A DNA stretch of 64,000 nt. Origin: Rhizophagus clarus (lineage: Eukaryota > Glomeromycota > Glomeromycetes > Glomerales > Glomeraceae). Under the pieces are notes generated by a model. The model ran no database searches, was not told where the DNA came from, and saw only the letters and a list, made by a program, of their open reading frames with translations. A program made the translations under genes and the position numbers. The stretch lies in NCBI GenBank assembly GCA_015698045.1, contig BLAL01000031.1:1-64000 (forward strand), read 5' to 3'. Positions 44,108 through 55,334 of the stretch are shown piece by piece (the first letter of the stretch is position 1; every line of letters starts with the position of its first letter).

Positions 44108-44559
44108 TTACTGAATCATGATCTTTTTTATATATAATAATTTTATTATAAAAAGAATAAGTATACAGAATATATATAGATAATATATATATATTATATA
44201 CATAGATAGAACCCCGAACATCTCTTATTTAGGTCAGATATGATGTATAGTAAAATTTTCAATTTAGGATATCTTAGTCAATATTAATGCTATCAATATA
44301 AAATTTATACTATTAGATTCGTTTCATTATAATGAATCTAATGATATAAATTTTATTAATATCCAATTAGTAGATTTTTTAAATATAGGAGTATGTAGGA
44401 TTAGAAATTTTCAAAAATATCCCTGAAATAAGCAACTTTTTAAAAATTTTATATGATCAATAAGCAAACTCAACCTCTGACCTATTTATATATAGTTCAG
44501 GATTCTACATAGATGTATCATATGCAAAATCTAGCAATATTTTTAACATTATGCAATTT
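44108..44559. other. AT-rich spacer
   Basis: Contains the ATTAGATTC/GAATCTAAT hairpin near 44310-44345. No gene supported. Confidence 0.35.
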
Positions 44560-45250
44560 ATGATAATTATTACATACAGCTAACTGTATTTTTAGCTAAT
44601 ACTTAACATTTTTTTTGCCATATATAAAGATTTAGGAAAATTTTTGAATTGCAATTTGTTTAAACGAGTAAGTACAATATTCAAGAATTTTATTAATGCT
44701 TCAAGTGTTATATCAGGAAGTCTAAATCTTTGTTGAAATTTAAATGTCCATAGAATAATTTAAATTTTCTATAATGAATTCTTTGTCATTATTGTTATCA
44801 TCAATTTTGGGGTATACAAAAAAATTTCTTATATTATTATCATCCTCCTCCTCTTCTTCTGGTTCTATATTATCATCATCCACCTCCTCTTTTTCCTGTT
44901 CTATATTATCATCATCTTCTTCATTTTCTTTTTCCTAATCTATACTATTATCATCATTCTCATCTACTTCTTGAAAAATATAATCCTGATCTATATTATC
45001 ATTTCTATTAACAAGCGTAAAAGCTGGAATATGAAAGTTTGATAAAAATAATGTATGTATATTTTCATTATTATTATTATTATTTGGTTCAGAATCTTTA
45101 TTATTTGATTGAAAAAAATCAGGATTTGAACTTGATATACGATGGTTATCTCTTTTTCGTTTTTTTGGTATGTTTGAGTTTACCTCTGTGGGATTTTTAT
45201 TATAAATAATAAAGTATTTTTTTTTCTTGCCATAATGATATTTTCCTGAT
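44560..45250 (-). pseudogene. N-terminal remnant of a transposon-type protein
   Basis: The minus strand reads a basic stretch (IPKKRKRDNHRISSS), an Asn-rich linker and an acidic run of EEEDDDNIE blocks broken by one TAG. It then reads FQQRFRLPDITLEALIKFLN and FKNFPKSLYMAKKML before further stops. The acid linker followed by a folded LPDITLEALIKF segment resembles the N-terminal part of large CACTA-type transposases. The catalytic part is missing. Confidence 0.4.
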
Positions 45251-45309
45251 TTTTTCTTGCAGCATCCGATTTTTACAAATTTTCATCATTCAAATATTTT
45301 TCCTGAGTG

Positions 45310-45433
45310 CGAGAATCAACTTTTATACTCTCACAACAAACACAATCACATGAATAAAAATACCTTTTTTGGGATTTTATTAGGTCAGTCATAAATGTTA
45401 CAGAAGTATACGAATATTTTTTTTGGGACTTTA
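45310..45433 (+). repeat. ~57-bp satellite S2, left part
   Basis: Units of the type TTTTTTGGGATTTTATTAGG TCAG..ATAAATGTTACAGAAG. The same units resume at 55136-55335, so the 9.7-kb locus between was inserted into one array. Confidence 0.6.
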
Positions 45434-45469
45434 CTACATCAGGAAATTTTATAGTGCGAAAAGTTGCGC

Positions 45470-45850
45470 AAGATTACGCATCGTAATATTTCGTAAGTTT
45501 CCAGACCCGCCGCAAGTTTGCGGAAGAGTAATATTTCGTAACTTTTTAAAATATTTCGAAATATTATGATATGCAAAGTTTCGTAATTTTACGGTTCGTA
45601 ATATTCCGTAATTTTACGCATTCGCAATATTTCGTAATTTTACATAATATTTCGTAAGTTTCCAGACCCGCCGCAAGTTTGCGTAAGCGTAATATTTTGT
45701 AACTTTTTAAAATATTTCGAAATATTACGATATGCAAAGTTTCGTAATTTTACGGTTCGTAATATTGTGTAATTTTATTGCGTAATATTTCGCAACTTTT
45801 TAAAATATTTTGACGATTCGTAATTTTACATAAATATTTTGTAATGTTTC
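45470..45850. repeat. Left subterminal repeats of element A
   Basis: Two diverged copies of about 170 bp containing TTTCCAGACCCGCCGCAAGT, AAAATATTTCGAAATATTA and TTTCGTAATTTTACGG. The words mirror those of the right end at 54.5-55.1 kb and are probable transposase-binding sites. Confidence 0.7.
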
Positions 45851-46029
45851 AAAATTCATTTTTGTACTATAAGTTTATATAATGTATATTTTATTAGATA
45901 TAATATGAATTAAATTATAAAAATTACAAGTATTTATTACTATATACAGAATATATAAAAGTAAAAAAAGAAAGAGAAACGATACAATTAGATGTAAAAA
46001 GAAGAGAAACAGCTATAGTAACGTTGGTA

Positions 46030-46690
46030 TTAGATATAAAGATAAAAGAAATATTGTTAGTATTGTTAGTATTAAGGTAAAAAGAGTTAAAGAAACAGTA
46101 AAAGGAGTAAAAGAAACATGGATATTATCGTTAGTATTAAAGTACAAGTAAAAAGGAATAAAGGAAACGTAGATAGTATTGTTAGTATTACGACATAAAG
46201 TAACAAAGAGGTAAAAAAAATGCGTTAATATTAAAATAATTAGTATTAATAAATAAATATTTCTATACCTGCAAAGTAATTGAACAAAAGAATAAAGAAA
46301 TAAAGAGAAAGGAAAAAAAAACATGTTGTTAGTATTGTTAGTATCGTTAGTATTAAAGTACAAGTAAAAAGGAATAAAGGAAACATGGATATTATTGTTA
46401 GTATTACGATACAAAGTAACAAAGAGGTAAAAAAAAACGCGTTAATATTAAAATAATTAGTATTAATAAATAAATATTTCTATACCTGCAAAGAGAATAA
46501 AGAAATAAAGAGAAAGGAAAAAATAAACATGTTGTTAGTATTGTTAGTATCGTTAGTATTAAAGTACAAGTAAAAAGGAATAAAGGAAACATGGATATTA
46601 TTGTTAGTATTACGATACAAAGTAACAAAGAGGTAAAAAAAAACGAAAATAATTAGTATTAATAAACAAATATTTCTATACCTGCAAAGC
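46030..46690 (+). repeat. ~210-bp tandem repeat, 3 copies
   Basis: GTACAAGTAAAAAGGAATAA recurs at about 46140, 46360 and 46565, within a unit that also contains TGTTAGTATTACGATACAAA and AAATATTTCTATACCTGCAA. Minus-strand open frames here are shadows of the repeat. Confidence 0.75.
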
Positions 46691-47229
46691 AATAAATTAT
46701 GAAATATATGTAAATATATTGTATATAATTAAAGAAATAATAGAAAGAAGAGACAAAAAAATTAAAAATATTGAACAAAAGAATAAAGAAATAAGAGACA
46801 AAAATAAATAAGACAAAAAACGCGTGCATGATTAAATGATTAAATCACATGCAAGGATCAACCTAATTTTGATTGGCCAGAAAATACGATATCGTAAAAT
46901 TACGGAAATCCGCATTTTAAAAAATCATGTACATCGTTACAGAAATTGTATATGCACAATTACTAAATATCATCCCCTCGTGATAAATTAAAAATTATCA
47001 ACACAAATTCAACACAAATTCAACAAATTTAACGAAATTTGGCCAAAATTAACAAATTTTTTACCAGAATTATCAACACAAATTGAACACAAATTGAACA
47101 CAAATTTCAGCTACGATTTATTTATGTCACACCCGTATTGTTAAGAATTAATAACCATTTTATTTATTAAAACTATATTATTATGGTAAAAAAAATGCTA
47201 TTACGTGTGATATATATAAAAAATAATAT

Positions 47230-48629
47230 TTATTTCCTATGCAACCCATAATTCTCTAATAAACTATTTACATACCGACCTTCCTCCTCCGTGTTATAAG
47301 AGTCACTAGAAAGTATATCATCGTCAGCTATGCTATCGTTAGCCGCACCATTGTTGGCCGCACTATCGTTAGCCGCACTATCGTTAGGCCTACCATCGTT
47401 AGTCGCACCATCGTCAGCCGCACCTGCTCCATCGTCAGCTGCTCCATCACCACCATTATCTACATCATTACCATCATGAGAATCGTCGTCCGAATGTGTA
47501 AATTTATCCCTATTTTCCAACTTTTGCTAAAAATAAATAAATAAATAAATAAACTGTAATTCAAATAATTCACATTTTGCAAATTGTAAATTAAAAACTT
47601 ACTAAGTTGTTGATTATCTTCGACTTCATTATACTTTCGCTCATTTGAATGTTTTGATTATTAGGATTTAAGTACGTTTCACATATGCTAATCGCATAAG
47701 CTATTTGGGTTTTTGAGGGATTTTTATTTTCTTTTCGCAACTTATCGATTATCAGCGACATATATGTCGTAGGTTGCCCATCTTTAACCTTTTTAAATAG
47801 GTTGTTGTAACATCTTTTCACCTCCGGCTTACTCTTCCATTCCTGAATCTTTGACGGACTAACCTGAGTGTTAATAGACGGTAATTTATGCCCAGTCGCT
47901 TCAAAAACAGAATACATAACATCTTTGACTCTAGACGTGAACGTCCCTCGTATGCTTCTATGTTGTTGTACTAACTATTAAAAAAAAATATTAGTATGAA
48001 ATTTAATAAAATTCATAATTGCTTTAACTTACAGTCGGGGCAATTTTTTTTTCGAAAAAAATAATCCATTGATTTTTTTTGAACTGGCGTATAAATTCCG
48101 GGTTTTCGTCTTTTAAATATTTTTCGGTAGCGAGTCTGTACTCGTCTTGCGAAGGATAAATAAAATTTTCAAATAAAATTTTCGACACCTTCTTAACGAA
48201 CTCCTAATCAAACGAGGTTAGCATTTCAGGTTTACATTAAATAATATTCATCTTTATTACCTTTATATACTCCGGATCTATTGTATTATTATTTTTGTTA
48301 TCATCGTTGAGCTTTTTTTCTATGCCCGAGAGACGGGTTTCGAGATTTTTTTGTCCGGTGATAAGAACTTCAAGCTTAGAAATTATCTGCGAATTGGTTC
48401 TTAATAGTTTCTCTATTGATTTTTTATTAACTTTAACAATAAAATATAATTTACTATATATTATATAATTTCTTATAAAAAATATGATACATATCATGTC
48501 ATATATACCTTCAACGTTATCGTCTGATAATCTTATTCGTTTCTCGGCTTCACTACTCTTCTCAGTATTACGTCTTGAGATTCTTTCATTATCATCAATA
48601 TTTCGTTTTTCACCACGTTTTGTAGCCAT
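47230..48629 (-). CDS. Accessory protein of the Plavaka-type element, unrecognised family
   Basis: Five exons join without a lesion: 48629-48509, 48430-48261, 48203-48033, 47974-47603 and 47526-47230, for 376 aa. The basic/acidic N-terminus (MATKRGEKRNID) has a likely nuclear signal. Residues about 45-80 (IEKLLRTNSQIISKLEVLIT...LSGIEKKL) predict a coiled coil. The middle, about 97-277, is a folded-looking helical domain (EFVKKVSKILFENFIYPSQ, FIRQFKKNQWIIFFEKKIAP, RVKDVMYSVFEATGHKLP, IQEWKSKPEVKRCYNNLFKK, YAISICETYLNPNNQ). The C-terminus is an acidic Ala/Asp/Asn repeat. Some DNA transposons encode a second protein needed for DNA binding or nuclear entry, so that role is proposed. No known domain is claimed. 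Confidence 0.75.
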
Positions 48630-49778
48630 CGGGATAATATGTGAGGGAGGAGATATGAACTAAACTCGAAAAGGAGAAAAAGATATTACTAGAAATTTGA
48701 AGAGGAACTAGAAATACGAAAGGAGAAAAATATGAGAAAAAGGGGAAAGACATGAACCAGAAATTTGAAAATGAGGAACTAAAAATACGAAAAAGGGGAA
48801 ATACATGAACCAGATGTTCAGAAAAAGGAGGCAAGCTGTCATAACGTCATTTCCGCCATTCTATACTAAAAAAGAAAAAAAACTTGCGAAATATTGCGAA
48901 AAATGGATAAACTAATGCGAAATATTACGAAAAATGAATGAACTAATGCAAAAATTTTGCATCGTGATATTACGAAAAAAAAATTGTAACACTTTCATGA
49001 GAGAATTTTTAAAAAAACTCTCGTAAAAGCATATAGTACAATCGAAGTATTAATCAACACCCATTTATAAAAAAATAAGATGTTACACATGTTGGGGCTT
49101 TGTATGCATGGCAAAAAAAAAGTTGCAGCCAGTGAACTCATTTGGCTAATCAGATTGATAGTGATCTTGAACGCTTATAACTGATTATTGCATAAATTTG
49201 TGGCTGATCATCCGTCCATTATTGTAAAATGTGTTAAGCCAATAAATTTGCGGCTGATTATCAGATGATTAGCCGATTGAATAAGCCGTATTAGCCATCC
49301 GGATTCTTACAGCCCGTTACAGCAAATTCAAAATATGCGAAACATTCAGCACTTTTGCTGTCAGGTTCGCGGGTTGACAGGTTGCCGGCAAGTTGAAATA
49401 GTAAACAAAATAATAAACAATATTTATATGTTACATCATAGACTTGTTACATTTATTTTTAGATTTGCCAGCCCACGAACTCGGCAAGTTCCTGGCAGCA
49501 AAATTGCTGAGTGTTTCGCATATTTTAAATTTTGCTATAATGCGTAAATTTGCGAATGATTCCGCGATATTAGCCACCAGATTCTTACAGCCAGTTCCAT
49601 TCATTAATGCGTAAATTTGCGTAGTCGTATCTATTCAAATAACTCAATCAATTGTAATCCATTCAATTAATTCATAAATTTTTACAATGAAATATAATTT
49701 TATTAGCACACAAAATCTCATATAAATTGAATAGTGAATTGATACTTTTCATCAAATTTGACGCGTTAATTTAGCAAC
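48630..49778. promoter_or_regulatory. Divergent promoter region of element B with word repeats and a foldback
   Basis: About 1.15 kb separates the two divergent starts. It holds GAAATTTGAA/AAATACGAAA direct repeats (48650-48800), GCGAAATATTACGAAAAATG repeats (48885-48950), GCTGATTATC/TTAGCC words (49190-49300) and the 44-bp-arm foldback at 49320-49536. The start-proximal sequence of the transposase is plain AT-rich leader. Confidence 0.5.
49320..49536. repeat. Foldback with 44-bp arms in the divergent promoter
   Basis: GCAAATTCAAAATATGCGAA (from 49322) and its complement ending near 49535 are arms of about 44 bp, including CATTCAGCACTTTTGCTG. The outer flanks repeat ATTCTTACAGCC at about 49303 and 49582, which could be a worn duplication, so it may be a MITE inserted between the two promoters. 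Confidence 0.55.
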
Positions 49779-52764
49779 ATGAGTTTCAAATGCCCCCTTT
49801 GTATGCGAATATTCAGTCAACGCTTTGCATATACTCAACACGCCCAAAAATGCTTAAAAAATGTAGAAGTAGAAGTAGAAGAAGATGATGATAATAATGA
49901 TAGTGAAAAATATAGCAGTGAAATGGATACAAGAAGTAATCTAAGTAGTGAATATGAAAATGATAAAGTTGAGGTAATTATGTTATTTCAGATTATTCTT
50001 TTTAAAGCTCTCAAGAAAAAGCTCAAATTATACTAACTCATTTGGTTTATAATTTTAGGTGGATGATGATAATGATGTACAAAATATGTCATTTGACAGT
50101 ATTGGAAGTGCAATATCAGAGATGAGCCTTGAAGATAGTAACTTTGAAAATATATTAGATTCATCTGAAGAGCCTGAAATTTTTGAAGAACCCAAAAATC
50201 TCAATACCAAAACTTGCACAGAATTTCCTAATGATGCTTATAAAGATCTAATGTTATTAGTAACGAAATATAAAATAAACAATAAAGGTGGTAATGAAAT
50301 AATACGTTTTTTTAATAAACATTCAAATCTTACAGAATCACCATTACCAAAAAATATCGAACAGGGACGAGCATTTATGAATAATATGAAGTTTTCTAAT
50401 TTAGAATTTAGTAAAGTTCTTATAACAAAACATGAGGATAAAGATTATTTTCTTTATTATCAAAACTTAATACAGTGCATCAAAAATATCTTAACTGTTC
50501 CTGACATAACACAAAATTTTGCGCTATCTTACGAAAACTATGAGGTAAATAGTAAATATTAGTTAATTCAATAATCTAAATAATATTTATTTTAATTTAT
50601 TTATATTATTTTATAGTATAATAGAGAAAGTATTTACAGTGAACAAAACACTGGAAAATGGTGGAAAACTACGCAAGAATCCTTACCTACTGGTTCCAAA
50701 TTATTATCAATTATTTTATATTCAGATGCAACAACTACAGATACATTAGGAAAAAGTCAATTGCATCCAATATATATTACATTAGGTAATATCCCAATAT
50801 GGCGTCGTAATAAACAGGATGCAAAGCAACTTTTGGGATATTTACCAATTTTAGAAGCTGCAAATAAAGATCTGGTTCGTGATACCTTTCATAAATCTTT
50901 ACGTCATTTACTAGAACCAATTATTTTATTAAAAGATGGTATAGACCTTTTTATAAATAATGAAAATACCTGGTTTTATCCTAGAGTTTCAACTATTATT
51001 GCAGATTGGCCGGAGGCTGCAAGTTTTTGTTTAGTTTATAAATCCTCCAATTCAAACCTTCCATGTCACTCCTGTTTAGTTAAAAGGGAAAATCTTGCAA
51101 ATATAGACTTATCGGTTAACGATGTAATACTAAGAACTCATGATGAAATGCGTAAAAATTTTGAAAATGATACACAAAGATCTGTTTGCATAGAATCTGT
51201 ACATAATTTTTTTTGGGATTTACCGTAAGTATGCAAAAGTAGAAATAATTATAATAACATATATATATATTAATTATAAATATTTATATTATCAAGGAAT
51301 ATAAATATCTACTTGGCTACCGTTCCTGACAGAATGCATCATTTAGATTTAGGATTATTTCGTTATCAAATTATCTTCACGTGCGATATCTTAAAATCGC
51401 AACATGTTAATGGTAATAAATTAGTTGAAGAAGTAGATCGCCGTCTAGCAGCAATTCCACGTTTTCCCGGCATTAAAATTTTTTCCAATGGACTGCAGTC
51501 AATTGCAAGATTAACTGCTAGTGAATATCGAAGTTTGATGAAAGTCATGATATTTGTTATTGATAATTTATATGATGAAAATAATAACGAAGTAGATAAT
51601 TTTGTAAATAATGATGATCTTACGAAATTGTACGAATATTGGAATGAAATGTATATTTTAAGTAGATATGAAGAATTTAGTGAAAGTGACTTGGAGAAAT
51701 TTAATGTATGTATTAAAATTTTAGTAAAATTGAAAATTTAAATTAAATAAATTAAATTAACATTTAAATTTTAGGATGCAATACATAGATGGGCCCGGAT
51801 GTTTGTCAAGGCTTTTAAATTTGTTTCTCCTTCCAATTTGAAGTTACCTAAATTGCATTCATGGGTTTATCATATTATTGACTCAATACGATCTTATGGC
51901 GCAATAAATGGCTATACTACAGAAACTTACGAAAGTCTTCACAAATATTTCGTTAAAATACCCTACCGAATTAGCAATAAAAAAGATGTCGAACCTCAGC
52001 TTTTACGAACTGTAAGTATTTGAAAATTTTATTTATTGTATATATTTATTATATTAAGATGGAAATTAAATTAATAGATAAAACGTCAAGCAATATCTAT
52101 TAGAATGTCTCAACATTCAGTGAATCTGGCAAAAACACCTCGCACTTGTAAATTTTCTGCAAGACTCTTTGAATTCTCTTTACAAGATGCAAATACATTT
52201 TTTAATGAAAAAAAAGATTCCGTAGACAATAAAATGCAGACTGGTTTTGCTAGATTTATAAGTTGTCTGGATTCATATCTAGATTTACTTGATGGTTTCA
52301 CAATTATTGGTGAAACCCGAATAAACATATACGGATCGGTAACACTGGAAAATGGTGCCATAATGCGTGCCACAAACAGGTATCATAATAAAGTATGGTT
52401 TAGCGACATAGCTATTTCAATGGATTCTGAAGAATCAAATGATTATATATCAGACAAAGGACTTTGTTATGGACAGGTATTTTTCCAATTTATGTAATAA
52501 TTTATTATAAAAGTATTAATAAATATTTATTATTTATAGGCCTTATTGTTAGCAGAAGTATTAACAGACCCACCGCTAAATCTCGCATTAATTCAATGGT
52601 ACGATTTTAAATCTAAAAGGAACCCATATTTATATGGATGTCCTCACTTAAAATTGATAGAATTATATAACTTTGTAGCTATAGAGTCTATACATGGTGT
52701 CGTTCACATAGTACCCCGATTTGATAAACAAAATGAATATTTCGTAAATAAATATATTTTTTAG
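49779..52764 (+). CDS. Plavaka-type (CACTA-related) DDE transposase, intact
   Basis: Seven exons join in phase: 49779-49973, 50059-50544, 50617-51224, 51297-51705, 51775-52011, 52078-52476 and 52540-52764, for 852 aa with no internal stop. An N-terminal zinc finger, CPLC...H...C (residues 5-25), is followed by an acidic linker. The core has LLSIILYSDATTTDTLGKS (first D, about 264), IYITLGNIP, AKQLLGYLPIL, CHSCLVKR, VPDRMHHLDLGLF (second D, about 441) and TTETYESLHKYF (E at about 616 or 619). That order matches Plavaka transposases of fungi (CACTA-related), which also carry an N-terminal finger. The C-terminal part is element-specific. The start is chosen at the ATG just before the finger. It diverges from the accessory gene, and both lie inside long inverted repeats. 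Confidence 0.88.
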
Positions 52765-53090
52765 TCACTTGATATAGGAGTTTTGATTTATTTTAATAAA
52801 ATTATATCCTTAAAAGAATTTATGGTCACGTTTTGCATATCATAAATAAAATGCAGATTTATTTATTTAATTATTAACAACGCGGGTGTGACATAAATAA
52901 ATCGTGACTGAAATTTGTGTTCAATTTGTGTTGATAATTCTGGTAAAAAATTATTAATTTTGGCCAAATTTCATTAAATTTGTTAAATTTGTGTTGAATT
53001 TGTGTTGAATTTGTGTTGCGTAATTTTTTATTTATCACAAGGGGATGATATTTAGTAATTGTATGTACGATGTACAAGATTTTTTTTATG

Positions 53091-53452
53091 ATTTTTTTAA
53101 GAAATGTACGCAAAATATTTAATTATTTTTAATTAAATTGATTAAAAAAAATTAATTTTTTTAAGAAATGTATGCGAAATATTTAAAATTCAATAGAATG
53201 TGCTAATAATAAATTGTTTTATTTTTAAATATGATATATTGATATTTATATTTAAAACAATTAAACATGTACATGATTTAATTAATATGTTTAATGATGA
53301 AAAGTGTAATAAATTAAATTTAATTGAAACGAGAAATAAAATCAAACCAAAGAGGTATTGTTCAAATTTTATTTAAAGTGACATTTTACGACTTTCTTTC
53401 AAATTTTTACTCATCCCAAAATCAAATTATAAAAATCAAATCTAAACTAATA
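53091..53452. other. Spacer between element B and the Myb/SANT gene
   Basis: Contains a short tandem pair (TTTTTTTAAGAAATGTA.GC at about 53094 and 53157) and AT-rich leader. In-frame codons extend upstream of 53453, so a longer N-terminus cannot be excluded. Confidence 0.4.
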
Positions 53453-54076
53453 ATGCCTCGCCACACACGTTCACGTCGTTCCCACTATAACGTCCATTGG
53501 AACTGGGCTATGATGGACGAACTTGTTGACATACGCCGAGACAGAAACCGCGCCTACCACAATATTAATGGTAGAAGCCGCTATGATTTTTGGGACTCTG
53601 TTGCCAATAGGTTCATATGACTAATATCTATAATTTCTTTAAGAAAGAATTTAAATTCAAATTAACCAATCCATTTAATTGAATCAGAATAAATAGAATA
53701 TTTCGAACGAGGGTTTCTGGGCAACAGTGCAGCCAAAAGTGGAGGAACCTCGTCAGGGATTACCATGTAAGTAAATAAATAAAATTACATTCATATAAAT
53801 TAAATGTATTTATCGAATATTCAACTGATTTTGATATTTAGAACTATGTCCTTTATCGTAATGGTAACCCTGGGCGGCGGCTGTGGACGCGTACCGGCCA
53901 AAGATATTATCGCGAATTTAGAACGAGATTTTGGGAGAGGCCGGGTAATTATACTATAATAAAATTTATAATTAATATTTACGTTCATGTTTTAAATTTG
54001 ATAAATTTGATCAATTTTAGTCACGCGTGACGATCGTAGGAGAAGGAGAAACTTACCTACGTATCGTAGAAGATAA
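53453..54076 (+). CDS. Myb/SANT-like (trihelix) DNA-binding protein
   Basis: Four exons join in phase: 53453-53610, 53697-53766, 53842-53944 and 54021-54076, for 128 aa. The protein has a basic N-terminus (MPRHTRSRRS) and a trihelix-type Myb/SANT domain with the expected aromatic spacing: WNWAMMDELVDIRRDRN, then RYDFWDSVANRIF, then CSQKWRNLVRDY. The tail is highly basic (RRRRRNLPTYRRR). GC content is far above the flanks. It lies in element A, outside element B. PIF/Harbinger transposons encode such a Myb-like partner beside a separate DDE protein; no DDE frame accompanies it here. It could be a solo accessory gene of element A, or a captured host regulator. Confidence 0.7.
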
Positions 54077-54480
54077 TTATTTTTATTTTTTATTATTTAT
54101 TAAGTGAGTAGCTAGGCCCAGTCCGTACCAAATATCGGCTGGAGACTCACGTTTTTTTTGGGCTGTGACTGATACTGACGTCCACGCCGTACAGCCTGGG
54201 TACTATTTTATAAAATAGTAGCGAACAAGTATCAAATGTGTATTTTTTTATTAAGTTATAATAAAAATTAGAATTTACTTTAATTTTAACATAAAAATTG
54301 TAAATAATAAAAAATTCGTAAATAAAAATAAATTTGTTTTCCCAAACTTAAAAAAAAAGGTGTTTATATAAAAGAAAAGGTGTTTATATTATTTTTGATT
54401 ATTCAATAGTATCACATGCCCCTTGTATACGTTCTACTGCATACGCAGCTTTAACGATCGAATAGTAATATTAAATTTTC
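54077..54480. other. 3' flank of the Myb/SANT gene with GC-rich patch and palindrome
   Basis: A GC-richer stretch of about 120 bp (54100-54200) has no frame. It ends in a perfect palindrome at 54201-54220. The rest is AT-rich. Confidence 0.4.
54201..54220. terminator. Perfect 20-bp palindrome downstream of the Myb/SANT gene
   Basis: TACTATTTTATAAAATAGTA reads the same on both strands. It lies about 125 bp after the stop codon. A 3'-end or cruciform role is only a guess. Confidence 0.3.
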
Positions 54481-54930
54481 GAAATATTTTAACCGTAATA
54501 TTACGCAGGTTTACAGTCTCGTAAATTTTCGAAATATTTTAACCGTAATATTACGCAGGTTTACAGTCTCGTAAATTTTCGAAATATTTCAACCGTAATA
54601 TTACGCAGGTTTACAGTCTCGTAAATTTTCGAAATATTTCAACCGTAATATTACGCAGGTTTACAGTCTCGTAAATTTTCGAAATATTTTAACCGTAATA
54701 TTACGCAGGTTTACAGTCTCGTAAATTTTCGAAATATTTTAACCGTAATATTACGCAGGTTTACAGTCTCGTAAATTTTCGAAATATTTCAACCGTAATA
54801 TTACGCAGGTTTACAGTCTCGTAAATTTTCGAAATATTTTAACCGTAATATTACGCAGGTTTACAGTCTCGTAAATTTTCGAAATATTTCAACCGTAATA
54901 TTACGCAGGTTTACAGTTTCGTAAATTTGC
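54481..54930 (+). repeat. 50-bp satellite, 9 copies, right subterminal region of element A
   Basis: The unit GAAATATTTTAACCGTAATA + TTACGCAGGTTTACAGTCTC + GTAAATTTTC repeats nine times exactly every 50 bp. The only frequent change is T/C at the end of the first word. Degraded copies run on to 55110. The near identity indicates recent expansion. Confidence 0.9.
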
Positions 54931-55135
54931 AGAATATTTTGACCGTAATATTGCGTAAATCTTACGATATTGAAAACTTGCGTAATATTTTGACCGTAAT
55001 ATCACATAAATCTTACGAAATTGTAAACTTATGTAATATTTCGAAATTTTTCGAAATATTATGCCATAAACTTTCGTAAACTTACAAAATCGTAAACTTA
55101 CGCAATTTTTCGCCCTATAAAATTTCCTGATGTAG

Positions 55136-55334
55136 ATTATTCACAAAGGTTACATGAGGTTCATATAAATACTTTTTTTTAAGTTTTCTTAAATCATTTA
55201 CAGAAGTTTTGAAGGTTTCTTTTTTTTTGGAATTTATCAAGTCAGCTATAAAGGTTTCAGAGATTTCAGAATACTGCTTTTTTTTGGGCTTTATTAGGTC
55301 AGCTACAGAGATTTTGATTTTAGACTTTGTATTA
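55136..55334 (+). repeat. ~57-bp satellite S2, right part
   Basis: Units such as GGGCTTTATTAGGTCAGCTA with CAGAGATTT and a T run, matching 45310-45433 on the far side of element A. Confidence 0.6.

Larger units (their letters stand above)
46925..53090. mobile_element. Element B: intact two-gene Plavaka-type DNA transposon with long TIRs
   Basis: Inverted repeats of roughly 180 bp lie at about 46925-47155 and 52865-53090. Shared blocks include TACTAAATATCATCCCC, CAACACAAATTCAACACAAA, TTTGGCCAAAATTAA, CAGAATTATCAACACAAAT and CGATTTATTTATGTCACACC. They flank two divergent, fully open genes, an accessory gene (48629-47230) and a transposase (49779-52764). Both genes point toward the ends. Exact tips are uncertain; the outermost shared word is GTACATCG. 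No stop or frameshift is found in either gene, so the copy may be young and possibly competent. Confidence 0.75.
45434..55135. mobile_element. Outer element A: 9.7-kb locus with TIRs CTACATCAGGAAATTTTATA
   Basis: The left end CTACATCAGGAAATTTTATA (45434) and its complement ending at 55135 are perfect over at least 21 bp. They continue inward with GCGAAAA.TTGCG. Both ends carry CGTAATATTTCGTAA-type subterminal repeats. Element A is inserted in satellite S2. It holds a Myb/SANT-like gene (53453-54076) and, apparently nested, the Plavaka-type element B (about 46.93-53.09 kb). The alternative is one large element in which B's inverted repeats are internal. No clear target duplication was found. 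Confidence 0.7.

Noticed and set aside
46013..46692. Minus-strand frames with Asn/Thr/Phe repeats
   Set aside because: Produced by the ~210-bp tandem repeat; they change with copy number and lack start or splice context.
54481..54930. CRISPR-like regular array (50-bp period)
   Set aside because: There are no unique spacers; the whole 50-bp unit repeats, so it is an ordinary satellite, in eukaryotic DNA.
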